A stretch of 32,563 bases of DNA, taken from an uncultured archaeon. GTDB lineage: Archaea > Halobacteriota > Methanosarcinia > Methanosarcinales > Methanoperedenaceae. Below the pieces are notes generated by a model. The model ran no database searches. It was not told where the DNA came from and saw only the letters and a list, made by a program, of their open reading frames with translations. The translations under genes were made by a program, and so were the position numbers. Shown in pieces: positions 1-8,008 of this stretch; positions within the stretch are counted from its first letter, which is position 1, and every line of letters begins with the position of its first letter. The stretch is from assembly GCA_902386135.1 (NCBI GenBank), contig CABMIB010000094.1, forward strand, positions 1 through 32,563. The letters run 5' to 3'.

Positions 1-62
1 CTTTCTATCTTCTAACCATTTTACTACTTGTTTAACTATGTTCATACTTTATGAAATATCTA

Positions 63-455
63 TTACTTTTTCTTTAAGTTCATAGAGTATGAATTTTCAT
101 AAGATAAACCCTTAAGTTGAAGGTCTCGATTAAGCTCCTCTTCGCTACTGATCTTTATTATCTTTGCGCGCCTGGTTTTCAGGATTTGGTAGGTTGTTCG
201 GGTCTCATTTCGCCTTATACGAGCATGAAACCCCTATCGCCTTCAGTCACAAACCCCGTACAATGTACGAGGCCTATACACAGCGCTTTTTGCATTATGT
301 TTACACAGCATTTTGGTATATTTCTTAATAACTTCGCATCAGTTCCATACTGGATCACATGGTCAACCGCTGATGAAACAGTAAGTCTATCATGGCGGAG
401 ATGCATCTTTCTTTGCGAACTTTGCGTTCTTCGCGGTGAGTTCTTCGTATCCAAT
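63..455 (-). pseudogene. Degenerate ORF remnant in a gene-poor left flank
   Basis: No intact gene is seen in the first 620 bases. On the minus strand, the stretch from about 200 down to a stop at 63-65 is open for over 40 codons and looks coding-like (a lysine-rich end with ISSEEELNRDLQLKG). A different minus frame is open upstream of it, at about 215-454, so the two would need a frameshift to join. The 215-454 frame also runs through a CGCAAAG repeat, which commonly gives spurious ORFs. I do not recognise a family. It may be a decayed gene or chance. Confidence 0.2.
411..441. repeat. Half copy of the CGCAAAG palindromic repeat
   Basis: The sequence CTTTGCGAACTTTGCGTTCT followed by TCGCGGTGAGTT matches the right arm of the complete palindromic elements at 8726-8798, 32225-32287 and 32434-32504. 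No matching left arm is present upstream, so this is a truncated or decayed copy. It lies about 185 bp upstream of the narG-like gene. Confidence 0.7.
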
Positions 456-515
456 ATAAATTATTCAAAATGAAATATATGAATCCCTGAGCAAATGAAG
501 CGGTTGTAGAAAAAA

Positions 516-523
516 GATATATA
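516..523 (+). promoter_or_regulatory. TATA box of the nar operon
   Basis: GATATATA, preceded by a purine-rich run of A that could act as a BRE, is the best archaeal core promoter upstream of the narG-like gene. Transcription would start near 545, giving a leader of about 80 nt, which is longer than for most genes here. Confidence 0.5.
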
Positions 524-624
524 CGTTCATTTTCAAAACAACGTATTAGAGTAAGCGGCATTAAAGGGATATCAGGGGAATAGAAAACAGCGGCTCGTAT
601 ACTGAGCGAATTATCAACAGGAGG

Positions 625-3426
625 ATGATCACGGAATTGGCACAGGGTGACAGGACAACAGAAAAGAAAGCAGGAGCACCGGGATTATCGTCCAGGCATG
701 CGCTGGCGCAAAAACTCATCGAGCGAGGAGTCCTGGCAGCCAGGAACGTGCTGGCGCTTGACCTGCTGGAGAGAGTACATGAACCTGTCGGCAACTATCC
801 CTATCGCGGATGGGAGACATTGTACCGCGAGCAGTGGGATTATGATTCCTATGGCAGGACAACCCATTCCGTGAACTGCACGGGTTCCTGTACGTGGAAA
901 GTTTACGTCAGGAACGGCATTGCATTCAAAGAAGACCAATATTCTGATTATCCCGACATCAATCCCGACCTCCCCACGTACAACCCGCGGGGATGCCAGA
1001 AAGGTGCCAATTACAAGGAATACGTGTACGGCCCGCAGCGGGTAAAATATCCGCTGATACGGACTGGCGAGAGGGGTGAAGGAAAATGGCGGAAAGCCTC
1101 ATGGGAGGAGGCATTGAGTTACATCGCCGGCAAGCTCGTGGATGCGATATCCAATCACGGTACTGATACGGTAATGTTCTACTCGGCTAACCACGCCAAG
1201 TTTGCAATTACGTATGCAGCAGGCGCGCGCCTCGCAAACCTGATAGGCGGTGTGGTAGGCAGCTTCTATGACTGGGTCTCAGATCTTCCGCCCGGCGAGC
1301 CAATCACATGGGGGGTGCAGACCGATTCATGCGAAGCTGCAGACTGGTTCAACTCGAAGTATCTCCTGCTATGGGGCTCGAACATTCTTGAGACACGTAT
1401 CCCCGATGCACACCTCATAACCGAAGCAAGGATGCACGGGACAAAAATAGTGGCGATATTCCCGGAATACAACCCGGTCTCGATCCACGCGGATATATTC
1501 ATCCCCGTAAAGCCGGGTACTGATTGTGCCCTGGCTCTTGGCATGGCGAACGTGATAGTGAATGAAAGGCTCTATAATGAGGCTTACATAAAGCAGTATA
1601 CAGACCTGCCAATGCTCGTCAGGAATGATAATGGAAAATTCCTGAGGGAAAACGACATTATCGATGGCGGAAGCCCTGATAAATTCTATTTCTGGGATAC
1701 GAATGCATCAAAACCGGTACTGGCGCCGGGTACTGGTGGAACTACCGGTTCATCCGACTGGACTCTGGAACTCGGTTCTCTCGACCCAGCCCTTGAGGGA
1801 ACTTTTACAGTAAATACGCTCTCAGGCAAAGTGGATGTGACCACGGTTTTTTCACTTCTCAAACAGAGGCTTGCAGATTATGAGCCTTCGAAAGTGTCCG
1901 GCATCACGGGTGTAAACGCCAATCTTGTCACACAGCTTGCCCATGAATTTTCAAAGACCAAACCTGCCAGGATTATCAATGGTGCAGGAACGAACCATTA
2001 TTATCACAACGATCTCACCAACAGGAGCCAGATACTGCTTGCTGCCCTGACCGGTAATGTTGGTGTTCCCGGAGGTGGCTTTGACCACTACGTAGGTCAG
2101 GAGAAGATTTGGTGCGATGACGGGTTCTTCAAGCTTGCATATCCGCTCGGGCGCCCAAAGCAGCGCTTTGTGCCTACTACCCTCTGGACATACGTGCATT
2201 CCAATATCGACTCAAATATTGATGGTCTCTGGCCGCGTCATATCAATGAATATATACGCGAAAGTGTGAACAACGGCTGGATGCCTCTTTACCCGAAAGG
2301 TACGCTGGACAGCGGCAGGTCGCCGAAGGTCCTGATGGTATGGGGTGCCAATTACCTGAACCAGGCAAAAGGGGCAGAGTACATCCTTGCCAACCTCCTG
2401 CCGAAACTTGACCTTATCGTGGACATTGATTTTCGCATGAACACTACGGGTCTTTACGCTGATGTTATTCTTCCAGCAGCCAGCATGTTCGAAAAATGGG
2501 ATCTCAGTGCCACCGACCTCCACTCATACATTAATCCGTTTACTCCTATTATCCCACCGCAGGTAGATAGCAGGACAGACTGGCAGATCTTCCAGGATTT
2601 GGCTAAAGCACTTGCGGATACAAAGTTCTCTTTTACAGATACACTGCCCGATGGCTCCACCATCACCCGCGATTTCTCCACGCTGGTAGAAGATTTCACC
2701 GCGCACGGTAAGCTTGAGTCTGATAAAGATGCAGGGCAGTATATCCTGGATAATTCCGTGGAGACAAAAGGCATGACAATGGATATGATCAACCAGCAGC
2801 CCCGGCGCTTTGTAGCTACCAGCGAGGGATGGACAAGCGATATCAAGGAGGGAGAGGCGTATTACGGCTTCCAGAGGATGTATGAACTGAAACGCCCTCT
2901 ATCCACGCTGACAGGACGCCAGCAGTTCTACATAGACCATGACTGGTTCCTGAAGGAATTCCATGAAGAATTGCCTGTGTACAAACCGCCTGTGGACGGG
3001 AACAAATATCCGCTTCGCTGGCTCACGCCGCATGGTCGCTGGAGCATACATTCCGTTTGGCGGGATGCAACTTTCCAGTTGCGCCTGCAACGAGGACGTC
3101 CCATTGTTTACTTAAGCCCGAACGATGCCAGCGCCCGCGGACTTTCGGACAACGATGCTGTTGAGATTTTTAACGACAACGGAGCGATTGTAGCTTATCT
3201 GTGTATTTCCCGCAGGATACCGGCGGGCATGGCACTGATGTACCAGGGCTGGGAACGCTACAACTTCAAGAAGGGCGGTTTCCAGAGCCCTACAACTATC
3301 CATATCAAGCCGACGCAGCTCGCAGGCGGGTACGGGCAGCTCAAGTTCAGGGTTAACTACTGGGGTCCGACCGGGAACCAGAAGGATACAAGGGTAGAGA
3401 TCCGTAAATACGCGGGGGAGGAGTAA
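625..3426 (+). CDS. narG: Nitrate reductase alpha subunit-like molybdoenzyme (NarG family)
   Basis: This is the catalytic bis-MGD subunit of a type II DMSO-reductase-family enzyme, most like NarG, which reduces nitrate to nitrite (the related NxrA runs in reverse). Seen: the FS0 cluster motif with His81, Cys85, Cys89 and Cys124 in the NarG-type context HSVNCTGSCTWKVYV, and the Mo ligand Asp220 in YDWVSDLPP. At 933 residues it is shorter than E. coli NarG (about 1250) and close to archaeal and periplasmic type II enzymes. The N-terminus has no twin-arginine signal, and the frame is closed at 562 with no upstream start codon. A strong AGGAGG at 619-624 directly abuts the ATG with zero spacing, which is odd. 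The narH-like gene follows after one base. Selenate or chlorate reductase cannot be fully excluded, but the motif wording favours nitrate. Confidence 0.85.
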   Translation: MITELAQGDRTTEKKAGAPGLSSRHALAQKLIERGVLAARNVLALDLLERVHEPVGNYPYRGWETLYREQWDYDSYGRTTHSVNCTGSCTWKVYVRNGIAFKEDQYSDYPDINPDLPTYNPRGCQKGANYKEYVYGPQRVKYPLIRTGERGEGKWRKASWEEALSYIAGKLVDAISNHGTDTVMFYSANHAKFAITYAAGARLANLIGGVVGSFYDWVSDLPPGEPITWGVQTDSCEAADWFNSKYLLLWGSNILETRIPDAHLITEARMHGTKIVAIFPEYNPVSIHADIFIPVKPGTDCALALGMANVIVNERLYNEAYIKQYTDLPMLVRNDNGKFLRENDIIDGGSPDKFYFWDTNASKPVLAPGTGGTTGSSDWTLELGSLDPALEGTFTVNTLSGKVDVTTVFSLLKQRLADYEPSKVSGITGVNANLVTQLAHEFSKTKPARIINGAGTNHYYHNDLTNRSQILLAALTGNVGVPGGGFDHYVGQEKIWCDDGFFKLAYPLGRPKQRFVPTTLWTYVHSNIDSNIDGLWPRHINEYIRESVNNGWMPLYPKGTLDSGRSPKVLMVWGANYLNQAKGAEYILANLLPKLDLIVDIDFRMNTTGLYADVILPAASMFEKWDLSATDLHSYINPFTPIIPPQVDSRTDWQIFQDLAKALADTKFSFTDTLPDGSTITRDFSTLVEDFTAHGKLESDKDAGQYILDNSVETKGMTMDMINQQPRRFVATSEGWTSDIKEGEAYYGFQRMYELKRPLSTLTGRQQFYIDHDWFLKEFHEELPVYKPPVDGNKYPLRWLTPHGRWSIHSVWRDATFQLRLQRGRPIVYLSPNDASARGLSDNDAVEIFNDNGAIVAYLCISRRIPAGMALMYQGWERYNFKKGGFQSPTTIHIKPTQLAGGYGQLKFRVNYWGPTGNQKDTRVEIRKYAGEE

Positions 3427-3427
3427 C

Positions 3428-4465
3428 ATGCCTGTAATTAAACAGATACGGATGGTCGCTGACCTTAACAAATGCCTCGGGTGCCATACCTGTACCATGG
3501 CATGCAAGACCATGTGGACTGACAGGAATAAAGGACAGATGCATATGTACTGGAACAACGTGGAAACCCATCCCGGGAAAGGTTATCCGAAAAACTATGA
3601 GACCCACGGCGGCTGGTTTAACGTATCAGACAGAGCAGCTATACCCCTTCCGGATATCAAAAAAGGTTACGGCGCTCCATGGGAGTACGATTATGACAAA
3701 GTACTGAAGACAGAAGGAGGAGACGCCTCATCCTCTGTGCTGGTACCATCCCCGGAACCTTCAGGCGCTGACGCCTATGCGAGTAACTGGGATGAGGATG
3801 TGGGCGAGGGAGAGTTCCCGAATTCCTATTATTTTTATCTTCCCCGCATCTGCAATCACTGTACAGACCCGCCGTGCGTGGACGCCTGTCCGCGCCAGGC
3901 TGTCTATAAACGCGAGGAAGACGGGATCGTACTGGTCGACCAGAACAGGTGCAGGGGATACCGATACTGCGTTAAAGGTTGCCCGTATAAGAAGATATAC
4001 TACAACCCGGAGCAGAAGATAGCCCAGAAATGTATATTCTGCTATCCAAGGATAGAGCAGCATCTGGGGAACTTCTGCGCGAGCCAGTGCGTCGGCAGGA
4101 TACACTTTGTCGGCTATGCCGAAGATACGGGAAGCAACGTCTACAAACTGGTCAACAAATGGAAAGTGGCCCTTCGATTGCACCCTGAATTCAAAACCGA
4201 GCCCAATGTATTTTACATCCCGCCTCTCAGCCCTCCGTCATATTCACCGGCTGGCGAGGCGATGGAAAACAGACGCATCCCTGTTGAAGTGCTTGCGGAA
4301 TTGTTCGGTGATACTGCAGACCAGACTCCTGACCAGCGCATAGCCCGCATCGAGGAGATATTTGACATCATCCAGAGAGAAAGGGATAAGGTCGCGGCAG
4401 GAGGAAGCTCGGAATTGATCGATATATTAATCGCGCGGAGAGAAACGGACAGGTTCCAGGTGTGA
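3428..4465 (+). CDS. narH: Nitrate reductase beta subunit-like iron-sulfur protein (NarH family)
   Basis: This is the electron-transfer subunit carrying four Fe-S clusters between a heme-b subunit and the molybdenum subunit. Seen: Cys groups C16/C19/C22/C26, C142/C145/C150/C154, C175/C181/C185 and C202/C205/C217/C221. In the third group the second position of the usual CxxC is Tyr178 (CRGYRYC). E. coli NarH has Trp there and carries a [3Fe-4S] cluster, so a [3Fe-4S] cluster is expected here too. The motifs GCPYKKIYYN and KCIFCYPRIE are typical of NarH/NxrB. At 345 residues it matches the short beta subunits of type II enzymes. It starts one base after the narG stop, with GGGGGAGGAG upstream, so the two are surely co-transcribed. 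Confidence 0.9.
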   Translation: MPVIKQIRMVADLNKCLGCHTCTMACKTMWTDRNKGQMHMYWNNVETHPGKGYPKNYETHGGWFNVSDRAAIPLPDIKKGYGAPWEYDYDKVLKTEGGDASSSVLVPSPEPSGADAYASNWDEDVGEGEFPNSYYFYLPRICNHCTDPPCVDACPRQAVYKREEDGIVLVDQNRCRGYRYCVKGCPYKKIYYNPEQKIAQKCIFCYPRIEQHLGNFCASQCVGRIHFVGYAEDTGSNVYKLVNKWKVALRLHPEFKTEPNVFYIPPLSPPSYSPAGEAMENRRIPVEVLAELFGDTADQTPDQRIARIEEIFDIIQRERDKVAAGGSSELIDILIARRETDRFQV

Positions 4466-4467
4466 GC

Positions 4468-4529
4468 AGGAGGTTATTATGACAACAGGTTTATCAGTAA
4501 AAAATTTATCGAGGTGTTTGCAGTGGTAA
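4468..4529 (+). promoter_or_regulatory. Strong RBS and ATG in the wrong frame, with an A6 run
   Basis: AGGAGG at 4468-4473 sits five bases before an ATG at 4479, the best ribosome-binding site in the nar operon. That frame codes only MTTGLSVKNLSRCLQW before a stop at 4527-4529. The gamma-subunit frame lies one base back. A run of six A at 4499-4504 forms the heptamer A AAA AAT in the zero frame. Adding one A, or a -1 slip, would join ATG 4479 to the gamma subunit. Confidence 0.6.
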
Positions 4530-5182
4530 ACCCGTCCCCCGTAGTTCCTTCTACGACTATCCCGGCAGCATATGTATCAGGGCATATAGCCCTTGACCCC
4601 GGAGACCCTGCATGGGCGCAGGCTCTGGAAACCACAATCAATCTTACGCGCAGGCTCAATGAAGCAGGTGCAAGAGTGTTCAGGCTTGATGAGAAAACGA
4701 GGAGCATCAAAGTGAAAGTCCTGCACAATGGGAACGATATCTTTTTCCTGTGCCGGTGGAGCGAGAATACAGCAAGCGCTTCTGTGGATGATTATCCAGT
4801 TTTCGCGGATGCTTTTGCCCTGCAGTTCCCGCTCCTCACGGAAGATGGCATAATATGCATGGGTTCCATAGACAAACCTGTGAACATCATTTTCTGGAGA
4901 GCAGACCTGTCCAGGCCGGAGAATGTTGTTGCAGGCGGCATGGGGACGCCGCAAACAAGCCCGGATGCCGCATCGCAGAACATCAGGCATTACCAGGAGT
5001 GGAGCAACGGGATGTGGAAAGTGATTATAACAAGACCGATGGCGGCAGCTTCGGAGAACCAGGTCTCATTCAGGCGCGGCGCTAACTACATAATAGCCTT
5101 TGCCAACTGGAGAGGCGGAGCCTACGGGGAGCGCGGGGGACACAAGATAGTTTCAGAGTGGCACGGCCTCTCCATCAAATGA
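4514..5182 (+). CDS. Heme b-binding gamma subunit of type II DMSO reductase family (EbdC/DdhC-like)
   Basis: The protein resembles the ethylbenzene-dehydrogenase-related domain (EB_dh) that binds one heme b in gamma subunits of ethylbenzene, DMS and selenate dehydrogenase/reductase and of some archaeal Nar and Nxr complexes. Seen: the typical core DAFALQFPLL followed by CMGSIDKPVNIIFWRAD, where Met116 (from the GTG start) is the likely axial ligand, and a C-terminal SEWHGLSIK. The open frame has only a GTG start at 4514 without a convincing ribosome-binding site. The well-placed AGGAGG/ATG at 4479 is one base out of frame. The N-terminus shows no signal peptide or membrane helix, matching the absence of a Tat signal on NarG. 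It is third in the nar operon, and no narI or narJ follows: the next gene is convergent. Confidence 0.75.
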   Translation: MFAVVNPSPVVPSTTIPAAYVSGHIALDPGDPAWAQALETTINLTRRLNEAGARVFRLDEKTRSIKVKVLHNGNDIFFLCRWSENTASASVDDYPVFADAFALQFPLLTEDGIICMGSIDKPVNIIFWRADLSRPENVVAGGMGTPQTSPDAASQNIRHYQEWSNGMWKVIITRPMAAASENQVSFRRGANYIIAFANWRGGAYGERGGHKIVSEWHGLSIK

Positions 5183-5188
5183 CGCTTC

Positions 5189-6397
5189 CTAATAGATAGT
5201 TGTAATAGGACTGCCTAATCCTGTCACATAATCATAACCTGCCATTGCGTTGCAGTAAAACCCGCAGGCTCCGTTTGTGCCGCTCGTGATATCGCGGAAG
5301 TGAGATGAGTAGCTTGTTTGTGCATCCGGGTAAAACTTGTCATTTGATGCAGAAAGTCCCAAGGATTTGATTGCTGCCCATTGCGGTGTACCTGCGCTTG
5401 TTCCACCGACAATCCACCATCCTATCAGACCATAATAGGGAGTGCTATCATACACATAAACACCTGAATTCGGGTCAGCATTATACGAAACATCCGGTAC
5501 AGCACGTTTACCATTAGCTTGAGGTACGTTATATGTTAACTGATATGATGGTTCTGTTTCGTATGCGCTTAAGCCTCCTCCACTTCCGCTCCAGGCAGTT
5601 TCAGGCAAAAGCGATCCATTTGACATATTGAGGCTTGTTCCACCAACTGCAACTACATTTGGTGAAGCAGCAGGATAGCCAATACCTGTTCCACCATCTC
5701 CAGAAGCGGCAAAGAAAGTTGCTTTAGAACTGGTGAAATGGTAATCATAAGAGGATTCTGAGGGGAACTCTCCAGCAATCCAACTCATTGATATTGCCAC
5801 AACGTCTGAGCGACTTCGAGCATAATCGACAGCAGCAAAAAGATCCGTTAAGCTATTTGATTTAGCCTCGACCAAAAGTATCTTTGCATTTGGAGCAATA
5901 GCATGAGCCCATTGAGTGTCAAGCGCCATCTCAAGCGCCCAACCACCATCAGTACGGATTTTGGACGCCATCTTATGTATTTCAAAACAAGGATTCGTAC
6001 TATTACAAAGAGGCAAGCCGAACTGGCTGCTGAACGTATTTAAATCTGTATTCGCTGTCGGATAATTAAAAGCATCAATGATAGCAATTGTTCCACTACC
6101 CCCTGAGGGAGGAAGATTATATACTGTTTTAATTTTGTTTACATCAAGACCACCACTTAATATTACATAGGTAGGGGTTGCGCCCTGGACATTAATTGGT
6201 GGACCACGAATATGGAATGGCGGATCTGCTTTCAACTGATCTGGATTTCCAGCATGCGCATTAGCACCATTCTCCTTTGGAGAACCATCAGAAGCCGCTG
6301 CAACAACCGTAATTCCTGCAAGTATCTGTAATAAAAACAGTGATGCAATGAAAACCATAATTGCTGGCATTTTTAGAAACGTTATTTTAAATGTCAT
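5189..6397 (-). CDS. Secreted S53 (sedolisin/kumamolisin-type) serine peptidase
   Basis: This is a predicted exported acid-type endopeptidase. Numbered from the chosen start, the catalytic set is visible: Glu156 and Asp160 in WALEMALD, the oxyanion Asp234 in SGDGG, and Ser334 in GGTSAGTPQW. The C-terminal calcium-site pattern (FRDITSG ... GYDYVTGLGSP) is also present. Residues 1-36 form a signal peptide or membrane anchor. I chose ATG 6397 because GAGGG lies six bases upstream and the signal peptide then begins properly. A GTG at 6463 would add 22 residues and sits about 27 bp from a TATA box, so it is a second option. The large propeptide (roughly 180 residues) typical of kumamolisins is missing: only about 50 residues separate signal and catalytic domain. 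Its 3' end nearly touches the convergent nar operon. Confidence 0.85.
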   Translation of the reverse strand: MTFKITFLKMPAIMVFIASLFLLQILAGITVVAAASDGSPKENGANAHAGNPDQLKADPPFHIRGPPINVQGATPTYVILSGGLDVNKIKTVYNLPPSGGSGTIAIIDAFNYPTANTDLNTFSSQFGLPLCNSTNPCFEIHKMASKIRTDGGWALEMALDTQWAHAIAPNAKILLVEAKSNSLTDLFAAVDYARSRSDVVAISMSWIAGEFPSESSYDYHFTSSKATFFAASGDGGTGIGYPAASPNVVAVGGTSLNMSNGSLLPETAWSGSGGGLSAYETEPSYQLTYNVPQANGKRAVPDVSYNADPNSGVYVYDSTPYYGLIGWWIVGGTSAGTPQWAAIKSLGLSASNDKFYPDAQTSYSSHFRDITSGTNGACGFYCNAMAGYDYVTGLGSPITTIY

Positions 6398-6486
6398 TTT
6401 TTCCCTCATGATAGACTTATATGGTGAAAACGCTGCCTCACCATTTTCCAGCGATTTCCACACAAGCTAAGAGGGCGCTTGGAAGG

Positions 6487-6494
6487 TATATAAA
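6487..6494 (-). promoter_or_regulatory. TATA box of the S53 peptidase gene
   Basis: On the minus strand TTTATATA lies about 27 bp upstream of a GTG at 6463 and about 93 bp upstream of the chosen ATG. Transcription would start near 6464, giving a leader of about 65 nt for the chosen start. Confidence 0.5.
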
Positions 6495-6532
6495 CGTTTT
6501 TTTGAAATATTTTTCAATTAGTTCAGCATGCG

Positions 6533-7816
6533 CTACAGATTCCCGCGCAGTTTTTCCGCGTGCAGTATTCTCTGTAATGCAAGCTTATATGCAGACTGTC
6601 TCATCCTGCAATTTTCCTTATCGCACAGAGCGTAAACGTCATTGAAAGCTGTTATCATGGTCTTCTTGAGCCTTTCAAGGACACGGGCTTCCTCCCAGTA
6701 ATCATTGGTAAGGTTCTGGCTCCACTCAAAGTAGCTCACGACCACACCGCCGGCGTTTGCAAGAACATCTGGTATCAGCATTATTTTCTTATCGAAGAAT
6801 ATATCATCAGCGTCCTTTGTCGTCGGGGCGTTCGCGAGTTCCAGGACGACCTTTGCCTCCACGTCAGCCGCATTCTTCCTGGTAAGCTGGTCGGACAGGG
6901 CAGCGGGGATCAGGATATCGCACCCGCAGGTCAGGAGCTCCTCGTTCGTGATATTGGTACTGCCTGCAAAATCCACGACACTTTCTGTTAAGTCCTTGTG
7001 TTTCATTACAGCCGGGATATCAAGACCATCCTGGTTTATTATTCCGCCCTTTGAGTCGCTAACAGCGATTACTTTGTATCCTTTTTCATGAAGGAGGCGG
7101 GCTGCATTCTCCCCGACATTCCCGAACCCCTGTACTGCAAGACACACCTCGAATTTATCCAAGTCTATTTTTCTCATAGCTTCTTCAAGGATATAGATAC
7201 CGCCGAGGGATGTTGAATAACTCCGGGCTTTGCTGCCGCCAAGCTCGATGGGTTTTCCGGTCACCAGAGCCGGGACATGTTCACCCTTTATGCGTTCATA
7301 TTCATCTAGTATCCAGACCATGATCTTTTCATCGGTGTAAACATCGGGCGCCGGAATATCCTTGAAAGGTCCGATGTAATCCGATATTGCCTGGATATAA
7401 CTCCTGGTAACCCGCTCAAGCTCTCCCCTGCTGATCTCTTTCGGATTTACAACAACACCGCCTTTTGAGCCTCCGAAAGGTATGTTCACAACGGCGCATT
7501 TAAGCGACATCAAAAAAGCAAGGTCTTCGACATCGTCATGTGTCAATTGCGGATGGAACCTTATGCCTCCTTTTGTCGGACCCCTGGCATCGTTATACTG
7601 CACCCTGTGCCCCACGAACATCTTTGTTTTCCCATCGTCCATCCGTACAGGAAAATGGACACTGAACGAACGCCTGGGCATGTCCAGTAGATCAAGTTCT
7701 TCTATCGAGAGACCAAGATCAGAATATATGTCCTCTAATTCGCTGATAGCCAGTTTACAGAGATTCTTATCATCCCTGTGAAGTCTTTCATGCTGCTTGA
7801 TTTCCAAGAGTTTCAC
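6533..7816 (-). CDS. gdhA: Glutamate dehydrogenase (Glu/Leu/Phe/Val dehydrogenase family)
   Basis: This cytosolic enzyme interconverts glutamate with 2-oxoglutarate and ammonia using NAD(P). Seen: the substrate lysines Lys82 (TKGGIRFHP) and Lys106, the catalytic Lys118 in FGGSKGG, Asp158 in PAPDVYT, and the Rossmann motif GFGNVGENAA at about 230-239 with the DSKGG segment following. The 427 residues are the normal hexameric-type length. It starts with GTG (GTG AAA CTC TTG), with purine-rich AAGGTCGAG just upstream, and no nearby ATG fits better. It links ammonia, including ammonia from nitrate or nitrite reduction or proteolysis, to amino-acid synthesis; that context link is inference. The cofactor cannot be decided by eye. 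Confidence 0.95.
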   Translation of the reverse strand: MKLLEIKQHERLHRDDKNLCKLAISELEDIYSDLGLSIEELDLLDMPRRSFSVHFPVRMDDGKTKMFVGHRVQYNDARGPTKGGIRFHPQLTHDDVEDLAFLMSLKCAVVNIPFGGSKGGVVVNPKEISRGELERVTRSYIQAISDYIGPFKDIPAPDVYTDEKIMVWILDEYERIKGEHVPALVTGKPIELGGSKARSYSTSLGGIYILEEAMRKIDLDKFEVCLAVQGFGNVGENAARLLHEKGYKVIAVSDSKGGIINQDGLDIPAVMKHKDLTESVVDFAGSTNITNEELLTCGCDILIPAALSDQLTRKNAADVEAKVVLELANAPTTKDADDIFFDKKIMLIPDVLANAGGVVVSYFEWSQNLTNDYWEEARVLERLKKTMITAFNDVYALCDKENCRMRQSAYKLALQRILHAEKLRGNL

Positions 7817-7879
7817 CTCGACCTTGTTTTTCCTCTTTCACTGCGTATTTTTATTATGTCTGCAACTTAAGGAGCTTCG

Positions 7880-7886
7880 TATATAT
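7880..7886 (-). promoter_or_regulatory. TATA box of gdhA
   Basis: AAATATATACG on the minus strand sits about 66 bp upstream of the GTG start. Transcription would begin near 7857, with a leader of about 40 nt. Confidence 0.45.
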
Positions 7887-8008
7887 TTGTTTTCCTGTGG
7901 GCCTGGTTTTGATATTAAAACATCGTTGAAACCGGAACTCAAGATTTATCAGCACGGAAACCAATTGTAAAAATAAGGCAATAGCCTCTGAAAACTCTAG
8001 AAAAGCGG

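Noticed and set aside
117-473. 118-residue plus-strand frame in the left flank
   Set aside because: No recognisable domain, high Cys/Ser/aromatic composition, and it runs through the CGCAAAG half repeat, so it looks spurious.
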